NCBI GenBank assembly: GCA_026391735.1
Contig: JAPLDL010000022.1
Coordinates: forward strand, 62,001-126,000
Reading direction: 5' to 3'
Source: Bacteroidota bacterium
GTDB lineage: Bacteria; Bacteroidota; Bacteroidia; Bacteroidales; FEN-979
DNA: 64,000 bases
Each line of letters starts with the position of its first letter. The stretch's first letter is position 1. Under the pieces are notes generated by a model. That model made no database searches. It worked only from the letters and a program-made list of their open reading frames with translations, and was not told the DNA's origin. Positions 17,041-25,863 of this stretch are shown here, in pieces. The position numbers and the translations under genes are program-made.

Positions 17041-20000
17041 ATGGATAGCAGCAACGTGATCAGGATTGTAAATGCTTCAGAGAATAACCTGAACTCGGTC
17101 ACTTTGGATATTCCTAAGAACAAGCTTGTTGTTGTAACAGGTGTTTCAGGATCTGGAAAGTCTTCGCTCATTTTTGATGTATTATACAGGGAAGCTGAAT
17201 TCAGGTATTTCGGCTCTTTTTCGGCTTACGCCCGGCAGTTCCTTGGTAAAATGAAACGCCCTGAGGTAGAACGTATTGACGGACTGTCCCCGGCTGTGGC
17301 GGTTGACCAGGGATCTGTCATCAACAATCCCAGGTCCACCGTGGGAACCATCAGCGGAATCCATGATCAGCTGAGGCTGTTGTTTGCCAGGACAGGAGAT
17401 GTATCCGATATCCGATATCCGATATCGGACATCGGATTTCCATTAACCCGCAGTCTGTTCTCTTTCAACTCACCCGAAGGAGCATGCCCCAAATGCAAAG
17501 GCCTGGGCGTTGAAGACCGCCTTGATCCTGAACTTCTGATTGGGGATACGACAAAATCCATCCGCCAGAGAGCGATGACGATAACAACACCGAACGGATA
17601 TATTATGTATTCCCAGGTGACTCTCGATGTGCTCGACCAGGTATGCCGGGCCGAAGGGTTTACCATCGATATTCCCTGGAAAGACCTTACGCCTGAGAAT
17701 AAACAGGTGGTTTTTTACGGAAGCGATAAGATTGAAATTCCGTTTGGCAAACACCCCCTCGAATCCAGGATGAAATGGAGCGGGATCACTGCAAAGCCCC
17801 GTGAAATGGGAGTTTACAAAGGGATCATCCCGGTAATGGAGGAGATCCTTAAACGGGATCGTAATAAAAACATCCTGAGGTTTGTGAGGACTTCGCCCTG
17901 CCAGACCTGCGGTGGAAAGCGATTGAATCCTCGGGCTCTATCGGTAAAAGTTGGAGGAAAGGATATTTCTGAATTTTCGGCCCTGCCGGTAACGGAAATG
18001 TCTGACCTGCTTCTTGCCACTGAATTTCCTGCTATTAATAAGGATGTTTCCAAGGCGATAGTTCAAAGTATTGTCTCACTCTCAGTTGAAATGAACAAGC
18101 TTGGCCTGGGGCATCTTTCGGCTTCGAGGGAATCGGGCAGTTTATCGGCAGGCGAATCCCGCCGTCTGAAGCTGGCAACCCAGTTGGGATCGTGCCTCAG
18201 CGGGTTGATCTACGTGTTTGACGAACCTTCAATTGGTTTGAATGGGACCGAAACGCTTGCGCTTATCGGGGTTCTTAAACAATTGCGCGACCAGGGAAAT
18301 ACTGTGATCGTGGTGGAACATGAGGATGAATTTATCAGGCATGCCGACCACCTGATCGATATCGGGCCAGGACCAGGAGTTTTCGGGGGAAATGTGTTGT
18401 TAAATATTGCAGTCTCTGATCTGAAGGACCTGGCTGAAGATGTAATCAGCAGAAGCAAAACCTTATCTTATTTCTTCGGACGAGAACGCGTGGAATCGCA
18501 GGCTATAGTGAATCAAGACAAGGGAGTGCTGAAGATCTCGGGGGCTTGCCATCACAACCTGAAACATGTTGATATTGATTTTCTGCTCCAGGCGCTCAAC
18601 GTGGTTACCGGCGTTTCAGGAGCAGGAAAGGCAAGCTTGGTCCATCAGACCCTTGGGAGTTTCATCAGAGTGAAGCTTGACCTGAGCAATGAAGAACCGG
18701 GAAAACATGGTTCCATCACCGGCTGGGAGGGAATCAAACGCCTGATAGAAATAGACCAGTCTCCAATTGGACGCACCCCCCGGAGCAATCCTGCCACCTA
18801 TACAGGGCTGTTTGATCATATCCGCGATCTGTTTGCTTCATTGCCAGAAGCTGTGGCCAGGGGATATGGCAAAAGCAGGTTTTCCTTCAATACACAAGGC
18901 GGACGATGCGAGGAATGCCAGGGCGCCGGCTACAAACAAACCGGCATGCATTTCATGGGAAACGTGGAAACCCTATGCGAGACCTGCAATGGACGCCGTT
19001 TCGACAATGAGACCCTGGAAATCCAGTGGAATGGCAAGAATATTTATGAAATCCTGGAAATGCCGGTATCCGAAGCATTGAAGTATTTCGAAGGTGAGAA
19101 AAAGATACTCTGTTACCTGCAAACCCTCGATGAACTGGGATTAGGCTATCTTACCCTGGGGCAGCGTTCATCAACCCTCAGCGGGGGAGAAGCTCAGAGA
19201 ATCAAACTGGCATCTGAGCTGCTGAAATACACCGGATCCGGGATGCGGAATGAGGGATCCAGGATCCTCCATCCTGCATCCATTTATATCCTGGATGAAC
19301 CTACTACCGGACTGCATAATGATGATGTGAAAAAATTACTTGCTTGCCTTAACGGGCTTATCGTCCAGGGCCACACAATTATTTGCATCGAACATCATGA
19401 AGCTGTTTTGAGATCTGCCGGACGGATCATTGAATTGGGTCCGGGGAGCGGAAGGGAAGGGGGAGAGCTGGTGTTCGCGGGTGATCCGGGGGAGTATTTT
19501 CGTGAGGAAGATGATATCAGATGTCAGATGTCAGATATCAGATATCCGACATCTGAGATCAGGAATCTGACCCTGAGCAACGTCACAACCCATAACCTAA
19601 AAGGAATCAATGTTACCATACCTCATGGACGGCTTACAGTAGTGACCGGGGTTTCGGGAAGCGGCAAGTCATCCCTGGCCTTTGATACAATTCATGCTGA
19701 AGCAAGAAACCGTTTCCTGGGAAATTTCTCTGCATATGCGCGTTCCCAGATCGGGATGAAAGACAAGCCCGACTTCGATGAGATCAAGGGATTACGTCCG
19801 ACTTTCGCTGTTGAGCAGTCGGGAGTACAATCCAATCCGAGGTCCACTGTCGGGACCTACACGGGGATCTATGACCTTTACCGTCTGCTGTTTTCAAGGG
19901 CCGGACTGCAAACAACATCAGGACTGGATGACCGCCCTGAGCCATCCGCCTTGAATCAGACAAATTCCAAACAAAGGCTGTCAGATACGATTTCCAGGCC

Positions 20001-22128
20001 ACTTTCAACTGTCTTTTCTTTCAACAGCATCCAGGGCGCCTGCTTGAATTGTGACGGTTTAGGGATGCTTACACTTTGCGACAAGGACAAACTGATTACA
20101 AATCCTGAACTTCCAATACTCCACGGAGCCATGGACGGAAGCAAAACCGGTCAATTTTACGGGGATCCTTATGGCCAATATATTGCGACACTTAAGGCTG
20201 TTGGAGAGATGCATGACATCGACTTTGGCCGGCCGTGGAACGAACTTTCCTCTGTTGAAAAAGAGCTTGCCCTGAACGGTTGTGGGGAAGAGATTTATAA
20301 TGTAAGCTGGGAATTCCTCAGGAAAAAACGAAGCGGTATTCATCATTTCAAGGGAAAATGGCAGGGACTTCTGTCCCTGGTAAATGAGGAATATGCCCGC
20401 AAGCATGCAGACCACCGGGGTGAAAGTATGATGAACATCATGAGCAGGATGGTATGTCCTTCCTGCCTTGGTCGCCGTCTGAATGAAGAAGCACTGTCGT
20501 GGCTGTTTTGCGGTAAGAACATTGCGGAGATCTCGGGCTTGAGTATTTCAGATACGATCAGTTTCTTCGAAAATGTCAGGAACCCGCATCCTGTACCTGG
20601 ATTAAAGTTGGGGGAGGAGTTTTCTGCCCACATTCCGGGTCCGATGGGAGGATTCGATCCGGCTGTCACTCTTCCCTTGGTTCTCGAGATACTTCGCAGA
20701 CTGAATACCCTGGATAAGCTTGGGCTTTCCTACCTTAGTGTATCACGCAGGGTTGGCTCTCTTTCACATGGCGAAGCACGCCGCTTGCAGCTTGCAACAC
20801 AGACGGGCTCAGGGCTCTCGGGAATGATCTATATTCTTGATGAGCCTACGGCTGGGCTGCATCCCCGGGATACAGCCAGGCTGATTGGACATATCAGGAC
20901 GCTTATCAGTGAAAGAAATACCGTTATTGCTGTCGAACATGAGCGCGAAGTGATCCTTGGGGCCGATCATATTATAGATATGGGGCCTGGTGCAGGAGCT
21001 ATGGGCGGTGAGATTGTTGCTGAAGGCAATGTAGAGGATATAATAAATTCCAAGCATTCGATTACCGGTAAGTACCTTGGGGATGCGAAAAACCCAACCA
21101 GATCTGGGATCCGGGTTATGTCATCCGGCCTCAGCATAAAAAACGCCTTTATACATAACCTGAAAAATTTTGACCTTGAAATTCCTTCCGGAGGTCTCAT
21201 CTGTATAACAGGGGTTTCGGGCAGCGGTAAGTCCAGCCTTGTTTTTGATCTTATGTATGCCTCCTGGCTCGAAAGCAGGGCTATCGGCTGCCAGGGGATT
21301 GCCGGGTTTGAGAGATTTAGCAAGGTGGTCTCGGTTGAACAAAAGGAAGAATTTAATTCGGCGCTCGCTGTTGTTGCAACCTATTCGGGAGCATTCGACC
21401 TGATCCGAAACCTCTTTGCCTCATTGGTTGAGGCAAAGAAGGGAGGGTTCAGCAAAAACCATTTCTCCTTCCTGAACAAACAATCGCAGTGTCCCAATTG
21501 CGAGGGCATGGGCCAGTCCAGGATCAGTATGGACTTTATGCCCGATATATACCAGGAATGCGAGGTTTGCCTTGGGAAAAGGTTCAGGCCTGAAATTCTC
21601 GAAATAGGTTATTGTGGAAAAGATATCAGTGAGATACTGGATTTAAGCATATCGGAGGCTGGTATTTTCTTTGCAGGTCATAAACAGCTTCAATCGATCC
21701 TGAAAAATCTTGATGAAGCCGGATTGGGCTATCTCAAACTTGGCCAGCCACTGAATACCCTTTCGGGAGGAGAAGCACAAAGGCTGAATCTTTGCAGGGA
21801 ACTGATGGCATCCCGCATCCCGTTATCCCGTTATCCCGCATCCCGGCTCCCAGCTCCCCGCTCCCAGCTCCCCGCTCCCAGCTCCCCGCTCCCGGCTCCC
21901 GCATCCCTTTATCTTTTCGACGAACCTTCCACAGGCCTTCACTTCTTCGATATTGAAAACCTTCTGAAATTGTTCCACCGCCTTGCAGATGAGGGTAATA
22001 CCCTGATAATCATTGAACATGACCAGCAGATCATTTCAGAGGCGGATCATGTTATAGAACTTGGACCAGAAGGCGGGGAAAGGGGAGGGTACCTGGTGAA
22101 AGCTGTAAATCGGGTTCCGGGTGACTGA
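17041..22128 (+). CDS. Tandem UvrA-like ATPase with four nucleotide-binding domains
   Basis: A 1695-residue protein made of two UvrA-like halves (about 1-820 and 835-1695). Walker A lysines are at 40, 530, 876 and 1397. Signature motifs are LSAGE, LSGGE, LSHGE and LSGGE, each followed by DEP(S/T) and EH(E/H/D). Zinc-module Cys pairs occur (CPKC, CQTC, CEEC, CETC, CLNC, CPSC, CPNC, CEVC). The second Walker A reads GVSGAGKAS, with Ala531 in place of the Mg-binding Ser/Thr, so that site may be impaired. Classical UvrA is about 940 residues and dimerises to bring four sites together; here one chain supplies them. A DNA-damage-binding role is inferred. Four low-complexity arrays are carried in frame. 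It is probably not the housekeeping uvrA, which may lie elsewhere. Confidence 0.9.
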   Translation: MDSSNVIRIVNASENNLNSVTLDIPKNKLVVVTGVSGSGKSSLIFDVLYREAEFRYFGSFSAYARQFLGKMKRPEVERIDGLSPAVAVDQGSVINNPRSTVGTISGIHDQLRLLFARTGDVSDIRYPISDIGFPLTRSLFSFNSPEGACPKCKGLGVEDRLDPELLIGDTTKSIRQRAMTITTPNGYIMYSQVTLDVLDQVCRAEGFTIDIPWKDLTPENKQVVFYGSDKIEIPFGKHPLESRMKWSGITAKPREMGVYKGIIPVMEEILKRDRNKNILRFVRTSPCQTCGGKRLNPRALSVKVGGKDISEFSALPVTEMSDLLLATEFPAINKDVSKAIVQSIVSLSVEMNKLGLGHLSASRESGSLSAGESRRLKLATQLGSCLSGLIYVFDEPSIGLNGTETLALIGVLKQLRDQGNTVIVVEHEDEFIRHADHLIDIGPGPGVFGGNVLLNIAVSDLKDLAEDVISRSKTLSYFFGRERVESQAIVNQDKGVLKISGACHHNLKHVDIDFLLQALNVVTGVSGAGKASLVHQTLGSFIRVKLDLSNEEPGKHGSITGWEGIKRLIEIDQSPIGRTPRSNPATYTGLFDHIRDLFASLPEAVARGYGKSRFSFNTQGGRCEECQGAGYKQTGMHFMGNVETLCETCNGRRFDNETLEIQWNGKNIYEILEMPVSEALKYFEGEKKILCYLQTLDELGLGYLTLGQRSSTLSGGEAQRIKLASELLKYTGSGMRNEGSRILHPASIYILDEPTTGLHNDDVKKLLACLNGLIVQGHTIICIEHHEAVLRSAGRIIELGPGSGREGGELVFAGDPGEYFREEDDIRCQMSDIRYPTSEIRNLTLSNVTTHNLKGINVTIPHGRLTVVTGVSGSGKSSLAFDTIHAEARNRFLGNFSAYARSQIGMKDKPDFDEIKGLRPTFAVEQSGVQSNPRSTVGTYTGIYDLYRLLFSRAGLQTTSGLDDRPEPSALNQTNSKQRLSDTISRPLSTVFSFNSIQGACLNCDGLGMLTLCDKDKLITNPELPILHGAMDGSKTGQFYGDPYGQYIATLKAVGEMHDIDFGRPWNELSSVEKELALNGCGEEIYNVSWEFLRKKRSGIHHFKGKWQGLLSLVNEEYARKHADHRGESMMNIMSRMVCPSCLGRRLNEEALSWLFCGKNIAEISGLSISDTISFFENVRNPHPVPGLKLGEEFSAHIPGPMGGFDPAVTLPLVLEILRRLNTLDKLGLSYLSVSRRVGSLSHGEARRLQLATQTGSGLSGMIYILDEPTAGLHPRDTARLIGHIRTLISERNTVIAVEHEREVILGADHIIDMGPGAGAMGGEIVAEGNVEDIINSKHSITGKYLGDAKNPTRSGIRVMSSGLSIKNAFIHNLKNFDLEIPSGGLICITGVSGSGKSSLVFDLMYASWLESRAIGCQGIAGFERFSKVVSVEQKEEFNSALAVVATYSGAFDLIRNLFASLVEAKKGGFSKNHFSFLNKQSQCPNCEGMGQSRISMDFMPDIYQECEVCLGKRFRPEILEIGYCGKDISEILDLSISEAGIFFAGHKQLQSILKNLDEAGLGYLKLGQPLNTLSGGEAQRLNLCRELMASRIPLSRYPASRLPAPRSQLPAPSSPLPAPASLYLFDEPSTGLHFFDIENLLKLFHRLADEGNTLIIIEHDQQIISEADHVIELGPEGGERGGYLVKAVNRVPGD
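17398..17441 (+). repeat. 7-nt-unit GATATCC array inside the UvrA-like gene
   Basis: About six 7-nt units (GATATCC, GATATCG, GACATCG) encode the peptide SDIRYPISDIGF at residues about 120-133, in the variable loop before the first zinc module. The same units occur outside genes at 22126 and 62907. Confidence 0.75.
19231..19281 (+). repeat. 7-nt-unit GGGATCC array inside the UvrA-like gene
   Basis: Units such as GGGATCC, AGGATCC and TCCATCC turn over into their complement and encode a loop at residues about 730-747, between the second signature motif and its DEPT box. Confidence 0.6.
19513..19560 (+). repeat. 7-nt-unit GATATCA array in the UvrA-like linker
   Basis: Seven units (GATATCA, GATGTCA, GATATCC, GACATCT) encode DIRCQMSDIRYPTSEI at residues about 825-840, exactly at the junction of the two UvrA-like halves. 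Confidence 0.75.
21809..21907 (+). repeat. Mixed GTTATCCC and GCTCCCA array inside the UvrA-like gene
   Basis: About 99 bases of 7/8-nt units encode a Ser/Pro/Arg/Leu/Ala-rich loop at residues about 1590-1622, between the fourth signature motif and its DEPS box. The position corresponds to the 19231-19281 array in the other half, although the unit sequence differs. Confidence 0.8.
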
Positions 22129-22188
22129 TGTCGGATGTCAGATGTCAGATGTCGGATATCAGATATCAGATATCCGACATCTGATATT
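22126..22188. repeat. 7-nt-unit GATGTCA inverted array at the UvrA-like stop
   Basis: Nine units (GATGTCG, GATGTCA, GATATCA, then GATATCC and GACATCT) begin within the TGA of the UvrA-like gene and end at the stop of the minus-strand gene at 22189. The centre is palindromic and can fold as a hairpin. Confidence 0.8.
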
Positions 22189-22551
22189 CTATTGCTTCCT
22201 CGTTGTGGCAATGAAGAAAAACAGCAGGAACCCGGCAGAAATAAACACCAGTTCGATCCCTATCGGCAGAAAAGCATCGGCTCCCTGGTCCCAGTTCAGG
22301 CGGCCTGCCCTGGAAAGTATCTGGATCAGGATCATACCGGCACCTGCAAAAAGGGTCACAAGGCCCCATTTTAGTGTGGGATATTTGGCCGTCTCACTTT
22401 CGATGGATTCAAGGATCCCGGCTTTGTCAATATGCCCGCTGTTGACGATCTTACGACGCAACAAATAGTCGGTCAGGGCTTTCAATAATGAATATATTCC
22501 GAAGAATACTACCGCAGTTACGATTGCGGCTCCGATTTGTTCACTAAACAT
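22189..22551 (-). CDS. Small membrane protein of unknown function
   Basis: A 120-residue protein with three hydrophobic segments: IGAAIVTAVVFFGIYSLL near the N-terminus, LKWGLVTLFAGAGMILIQIL in the middle, and LPIGIELVFISAGFLLFFFIA at the end. A charged cytosolic stretch (residues about 30-58) separates the first two. The arrangement resembles DUF6249-type small inner-membrane proteins of Bacteroidota, but I am not certain of the family. It lies downstream of, and in the same direction as, the two-component genes, with a 96-base gap. Its stop codon abuts a palindromic array. Confidence 0.6.
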   Translation of the reverse strand: MFSEQIGAAIVTAVVFFGIYSLLKALTDYLLRRKIVNSGHIDKAGILESIESETAKYPTLKWGLVTLFAGAGMILIQILSRAGRLNWDQGADAFLPIGIELVFISAGFLLFFFIATTRKQ

Positions 22552-22647
22552 ATGGCAAGGGTTTTAAATTAAACTTCTGCACGATATGTCGTATGGGAGG
22601 TGCAGAAGGTTGCAGAAATCAGCAGTTTTTTTTAAAGGGAACGGTAA

Positions 22648-23337
22648 TTATCCTGTCTTCAGGCGGTAACCCGTATTATGTATGGTCTCGATTACGATCT
22701 TCGGATCGGGTTTCAGAACCTTCCTCAGGCGCGAAACGAAAACATCCAGGCTCCTGCTGAAGTAAATGTCATCATTGCCCCAGACCTTCCGCAGTATCTC
22801 TTCACGTTTCAGTATCCTTCCTTTGTTTTCGATTAGAAATGCAAGCAGTTCATTCTCCTTTTGGGTAAGGAACCGAGGCTTTTCGCCATAGCTCAGCTGC
22901 TGGTTCTTGTAATCGTAAGTAAATTCTCCAAGTCTCAGAGGTAAAGGATCAGTCGCGGGGACTATGTTCTTCCTTTTAAGGAACACCTCTATTTTCAGCA
23001 CCAGTTCCTCCATGCTGAAGGGTTTTGTAATATAATCGTCCCCTCCCAGGGTCAAACCGGTTATCCTGTCCTCCCCGGTAGACCTGGCAGTCAGGAAGAG
23101 TATCGGAATGCCCTGATTCACAGCACGGATCCTTGCTGCAAGAGTGAACCCGTCCATTTTTGGCAGCATCACATCCAGAATGCAAAGGTCATATTCCGAA
23201 TTTTGCATCATCTCAAGGGCAGATATGCCATCGCCTGCATGATCGACCCGGTAACCCCTGATTTCAAGATTATCCCTGGTCACAAAAGACAGGGCAAGGT
23301 CGTCCTCAACATACAGCAACTTTGGTTTGTTTCCCAT
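22648..23337 (-). CDS. OmpR/PhoB-family response regulator
   Basis: A 229-residue two-domain response regulator. The receiver domain (1-120) has the acidic pair ED at 11-12, phospho-acceptor Asp55 in CILDVMLPKMDG, the switch Thr in FLTARS and Lys in ITKPF. The C-terminal winged helix (about 130-229) has LTQKENELLAFLIENKG and ends FVSRLRKVLKPDPKIVIETIHNTGYRLK in form, typical of OmpR/PhoB DNA-binding domains. The gene begins 9 bases after the histidine kinase stop, so the pair is an operon. Proteins of this family bind direct repeats spaced one helical turn; such an array lies upstream of the kinase gene at 24684-24747. Confidence 0.94.
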   Translation of the reverse strand: MGNKPKLLYVEDDLALSFVTRDNLEIRGYRVDHAGDGISALEMMQNSEYDLCILDVMLPKMDGFTLAARIRAVNQGIPILFLTARSTGEDRITGLTLGGDDYITKPFSMEELVLKIEVFLKRKNIVPATDPLPLRLGEFTYDYKNQQLSYGEKPRFLTQKENELLAFLIENKGRILKREEILRKVWGNDDIYFSRSLDVFVSRLRKVLKPDPKIVIETIHNTGYRLKTG

Positions 23338-23346
23338 GTAAGGATC

Positions 23347-24612
23347 TTATTGATTTGGAATTTCAATGGTGAACCTGGCCCCGCTTCCCTCCTGAGTATC
23401 GAGTTTTATCTTCCAGCCATGGGCACGGCAGATGATCTTCACATAATGCAGGCCCAGGCCGAATCCCTTGACATCGTGGACATTCCCCGAAGGGACTCTG
23501 AAAAATTTCTGGAACACCCTCTTATGGTATTTTGGATCTATCCCCGGGCCGTTATCTGAAAAACATATCAATACCGTCCTGTTCTCCATCCGTGTGGAGA
23601 TCCTGATCTCCGCATTCTCAGGCCCGTATTTTACCGCATTATCGAAAAGATTGTGAAATATGTTTGTCAGGTGGATGATGTCGGCCTGGATACCCTTCAC
23701 CGATGGATCCAGCGAAAGCTCCAGGGCGGAGCCCGGGCGCAGCTTTGTCCTGAAATGCCCTGCCACCGTTTTTATCAGCTCATTCAGGTTGATTGTTTCC
23801 GTTTTAAGCTGAAGGCCTCCCTTCTCGATGTGGACTATCTGCAGCACCTTCCCTGCCAATAGGTCCAGCCTGCTGTTCTCCTGTTTGATGAGAGAAGCAT
23901 ACCTGTCGAGCCGCCGGGGGTCTTTCACGATTTCGGGATCAAGGATGACATCAGCTGCAAGGTTTATTGTCGATATGGGGGTCTTGAATTCATGGGTCAT
24001 ATTGTTGATGAAATCTTTCTGCATCTCAGAAAACTGCTTCTGCTGCAGGATCACGAAGATGGCATAAACAAAGAATATCACTGAAAGGACAAGGATGAAG
24101 GTGAAGAAGAAAAGGATCGCCATGTCCCCTGCAACAGTATTGCGGAGGGCTGGGAACCTGATCCCGAAATAATACAGGTATTCGCGGTATTTGGGGAGGT
24201 TTTCTGAGGCTTTAAACTTTTCGCCTGATCCGGAAGCGGAAATATAACTCCCGTATACCATCCGGTCAGAATGACAATCATAAATGGCATATTCGTAATC
24301 AGTCCTGATGTTGAGACGTTCGAATTCAGTCTTCAGGTAATATTCAAGCACGTTGGCATCGATCATGCTGTTGATGTCAACGACAAAATATGCCGATGAC
24401 AACTGCCTGACGGGATTCCCGTACGGAGGAGCTGTCTGGTTGAGGCGGCAGATCTTCTCAGCAACGGTCTTGAGGGCGATCACAATGCTCTGGTTCATCT
24501 CCTTTTCCTTGGTATTCCAGGCGTTGACCAGGAAATAGGTCTGGACGGAGATTATCCCGACAATGGACACGGCCCCGAGCAATACAACGAATTTGAGCTT
24601 ATACCCTCTCAT
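23347..24612 (-). CDS. Sensor histidine kinase
   Basis: A 421-residue membrane histidine kinase. Two helices (residues about 9-29 and 160-188, ILFFFTFILVLSVIFFVYAIF) flank a periplasmic sensing region of about 130 residues with no recognised domain. The cytoplasmic part has the phospho-acceptor H box MTHEFKTPIST, the N box NLFDNAVKYG, and ATP-lid motifs DNGPGID and GFGLGLHYVK. It should phosphorylate the response regulator encoded immediately downstream. It is divergent from the DUF1573 gene, and the space between carries phased TTTAC half-sites, suggesting autoregulation. The signal sensed is unknown. Confidence 0.94.
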   Translation of the reverse strand: MRGYKLKFVVLLGAVSIVGIISVQTYFLVNAWNTKEKEMNQSIVIALKTVAEKICRLNQTAPPYGNPVRQLSSAYFVVDINSMIDANVLEYYLKTEFERLNIRTDYEYAIYDCHSDRMVYGSYISASGSGEKFKASENLPKYREYLYYFGIRFPALRNTVAGDMAILFFFTFILVLSVIFFVYAIFVILQQKQFSEMQKDFINNMTHEFKTPISTINLAADVILDPEIVKDPRRLDRYASLIKQENSRLDLLAGKVLQIVHIEKGGLQLKTETINLNELIKTVAGHFRTKLRPGSALELSLDPSVKGIQADIIHLTNIFHNLFDNAVKYGPENAEIRISTRMENRTVLICFSDNGPGIDPKYHKRVFQKFFRVPSGNVHDVKGFGLGLHYVKIICRAHGWKIKLDTQEGSGARFTIEIPNQ

Positions 24613-24683
24613 GAAGAATGATGTTTTTTGGATTCAGGGTTTTTGTCATGTAAAATTACTGATAATGTTATTGTCTGCACGGG

Positions 24684-24747
24684 ATTTACATTTCATTTAC
24701 AAAGATTTACATTTCGTTTACAATCATTTACCAGTCATTAACATGGG
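24684..24747. promoter_or_regulatory. Six helically phased ATTTAC half-sites (likely OmpR-type operator)
   Basis: ATTTAC, ATTTAC, ATTTAC, GTTTAC, ATTTAC and ATTAAC begin at 24684, 24695, 24705, 24716, 24726 and 24737. The spacing of 11, 10, 11, 10 and 11 bases averages one helical turn. This is the arrangement bound by OmpR/PhoB regulators, and it lies between the divergent kinase gene and DUF1573 gene. Binding by the neighbouring regulator is an inference. Confidence 0.7.
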
Positions 24748-24792
24748 TTTCCTCCAACCCTGTCCATCTTTGCATTCAAACAAAAAAACAAC

Positions 24793-25224
24793 ATGAAAAC
24801 AAGAACAATTTTAATGACTGCAGTAATCCTCGGTTTCTGCATGAGTGCTTATTGCCAGGATGCCCCGAAACAAGGTGATGTGAAACCCTCGACCGAGCTT
24901 AAAAAAAACGGGCCTGTCGCCAGGTTCGACAAAACCGAGTATGAATTTAGTGATCTTATACAGAATGCACCGGGCACAGCCACTTTTACCCTTACCAATG
25001 ACGGTAATGAACCCCTGCTTATATCATCTGCCACGGCTTCATGCGGCTGTACAAACCTTTCCTATTCCAAAGATCCTGTTCTTCCCGGCAAATCGACAAG
25101 CATTTCAGCGACCTATAACGCTGCAGCGCCAGGTAATTTCTTCAAGAGCGTCACAGTAAGGACCAATGCTTCCGATCAACCCGTGATACTGCAGATCAAA
25201 GGCAAGGTCATCCCGAAATCCTGA
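24793..25224 (+). CDS. Exported DUF1573-domain protein
   Basis: A 143-residue exported protein (signal peptide KTRTILMTAVILGFCMSAYC). The mature part is a single DUF1573 domain, an Ig-like (MSP/ASPM-type) fold common in Bacteroidota: KTEYEFSDLIQNAPGTATFTL in form, then ASCGCTNLSYSK and PGKSTSISATYN. The CGC pair is typical of the family. The molecular role is not established; these proteins are periplasmic or surface located. The gene is divergent from the two-component pair and shares the phased half-site region, so it may be a regulon member. The ECF sigma gene follows after 44 bases. Confidence 0.85.
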   Translation: MKTRTILMTAVILGFCMSAYCQDAPKQGDVKPSTELKKNGPVARFDKTEYEFSDLIQNAPGTATFTLTNDGNEPLLISSATASCGCTNLSYSKDPVLPGKSTSISATYNAAAPGNFFKSVTVRTNASDQPVILQIKGKVIPKS

Positions 25225-25268
25225 TCGGGGCCTGCAACCTTTTTGCATTTCCTGCGACTAATGTTGCA

Positions 25269-25844
25269 ATGGATGATGTTGCACTGGTCAACGCCCTGAA
25301 GGCAGGAAATACAAATGCGTTCAGGTTCCTGGTCGATAAATACCGGAACCTGGTATGGCATATGGTACTGCGGATGACGAACCGCCGGGAAGACGCGGAG
25401 GACCTTGCTCAGGAAATATTCATCAGGGTGTTTAAACAAATAGAAAAGTTCAGGGGAGATTCCAAACTCTCGACCTGGATCGGTTCTATCGCTTATAATG
25501 CCTGTGTTGACCATGTAAGGAAAAGTAAAAGAGAGGTGCTCTCAGCAGCGGATCCCGTTGGGGCGATCAGCCTGGCGCAATCGGATGTTTCACCCCTGCT
25601 AAACAATATTGACAGGAATACAATGAAAAAACTGGTCCACCGTATCATAGAACAAATGCCGCTTCAATACCGCACGGTCATTACCCTGTTCCATCTGGAA
25701 GAATTTTCTTACAGGGAAATAGAAGAGATCACCGGGATGCCTGAAGGCACGGTGAAATCATACCTGAGCAGGGGCCGGGAGATCATCCGCCAGAAAATGA
25801 CAGAACTGGTCCCCGATATTCAACCTGTCCTTTTTGAAGCTTAA
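25269..25844 (+). CDS. ECF-type RNA polymerase sigma factor
   Basis: A 191-residue sigma-70 family factor of the extracytoplasmic-function class. Region 2 (residues about 20-90) reads FLVDKYRNLVWHMVLRM and EDLAQEIFIRVFKQIEKF; region 4 (about 130-180) reads MPLQYRTVITLFHLEEFSYREIEEITG and EGTVKSYLSRGRE in form, with the GTVKSxLxR recognition helix. Region 3 is absent, as expected for this class. It is followed after 19 bases by a gene for a small membrane protein that probably acts as anti-sigma factor. Its target promoters cannot be read here. Confidence 0.94.
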   Translation: MDDVALVNALKAGNTNAFRFLVDKYRNLVWHMVLRMTNRREDAEDLAQEIFIRVFKQIEKFRGDSKLSTWIGSIAYNACVDHVRKSKREVLSAADPVGAISLAQSDVSPLLNNIDRNTMKKLVHRIIEQMPLQYRTVITLFHLEEFSYREIEEITGMPEGTVKSYLSRGREIIRQKMTELVPDIQPVLFEA

Positions 25845-25850
25845 ACCTGT

Positions 25851-25858
25851 TAACTTTG
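25851..25858 (+). promoter_or_regulatory. TAACTTTG -7 element adjacent to a start codon
   Basis: TAACTTTG lies only 5 bases before the ATG at 25864, a distance that would place transcription initiation at or near the start codon and give a leaderless message. No clear -33 element was seen. Similar spacing occurs at 37163. Confidence 0.4.
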
Positions 25859-25863
25859 CAGAT

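Noticed and set aside
24563..24796. Possible 77-residue gene covering the half-site region
   Set aside because: The frame overlaps the kinase start and the phased operator, and its composition is non-coding in appearance.
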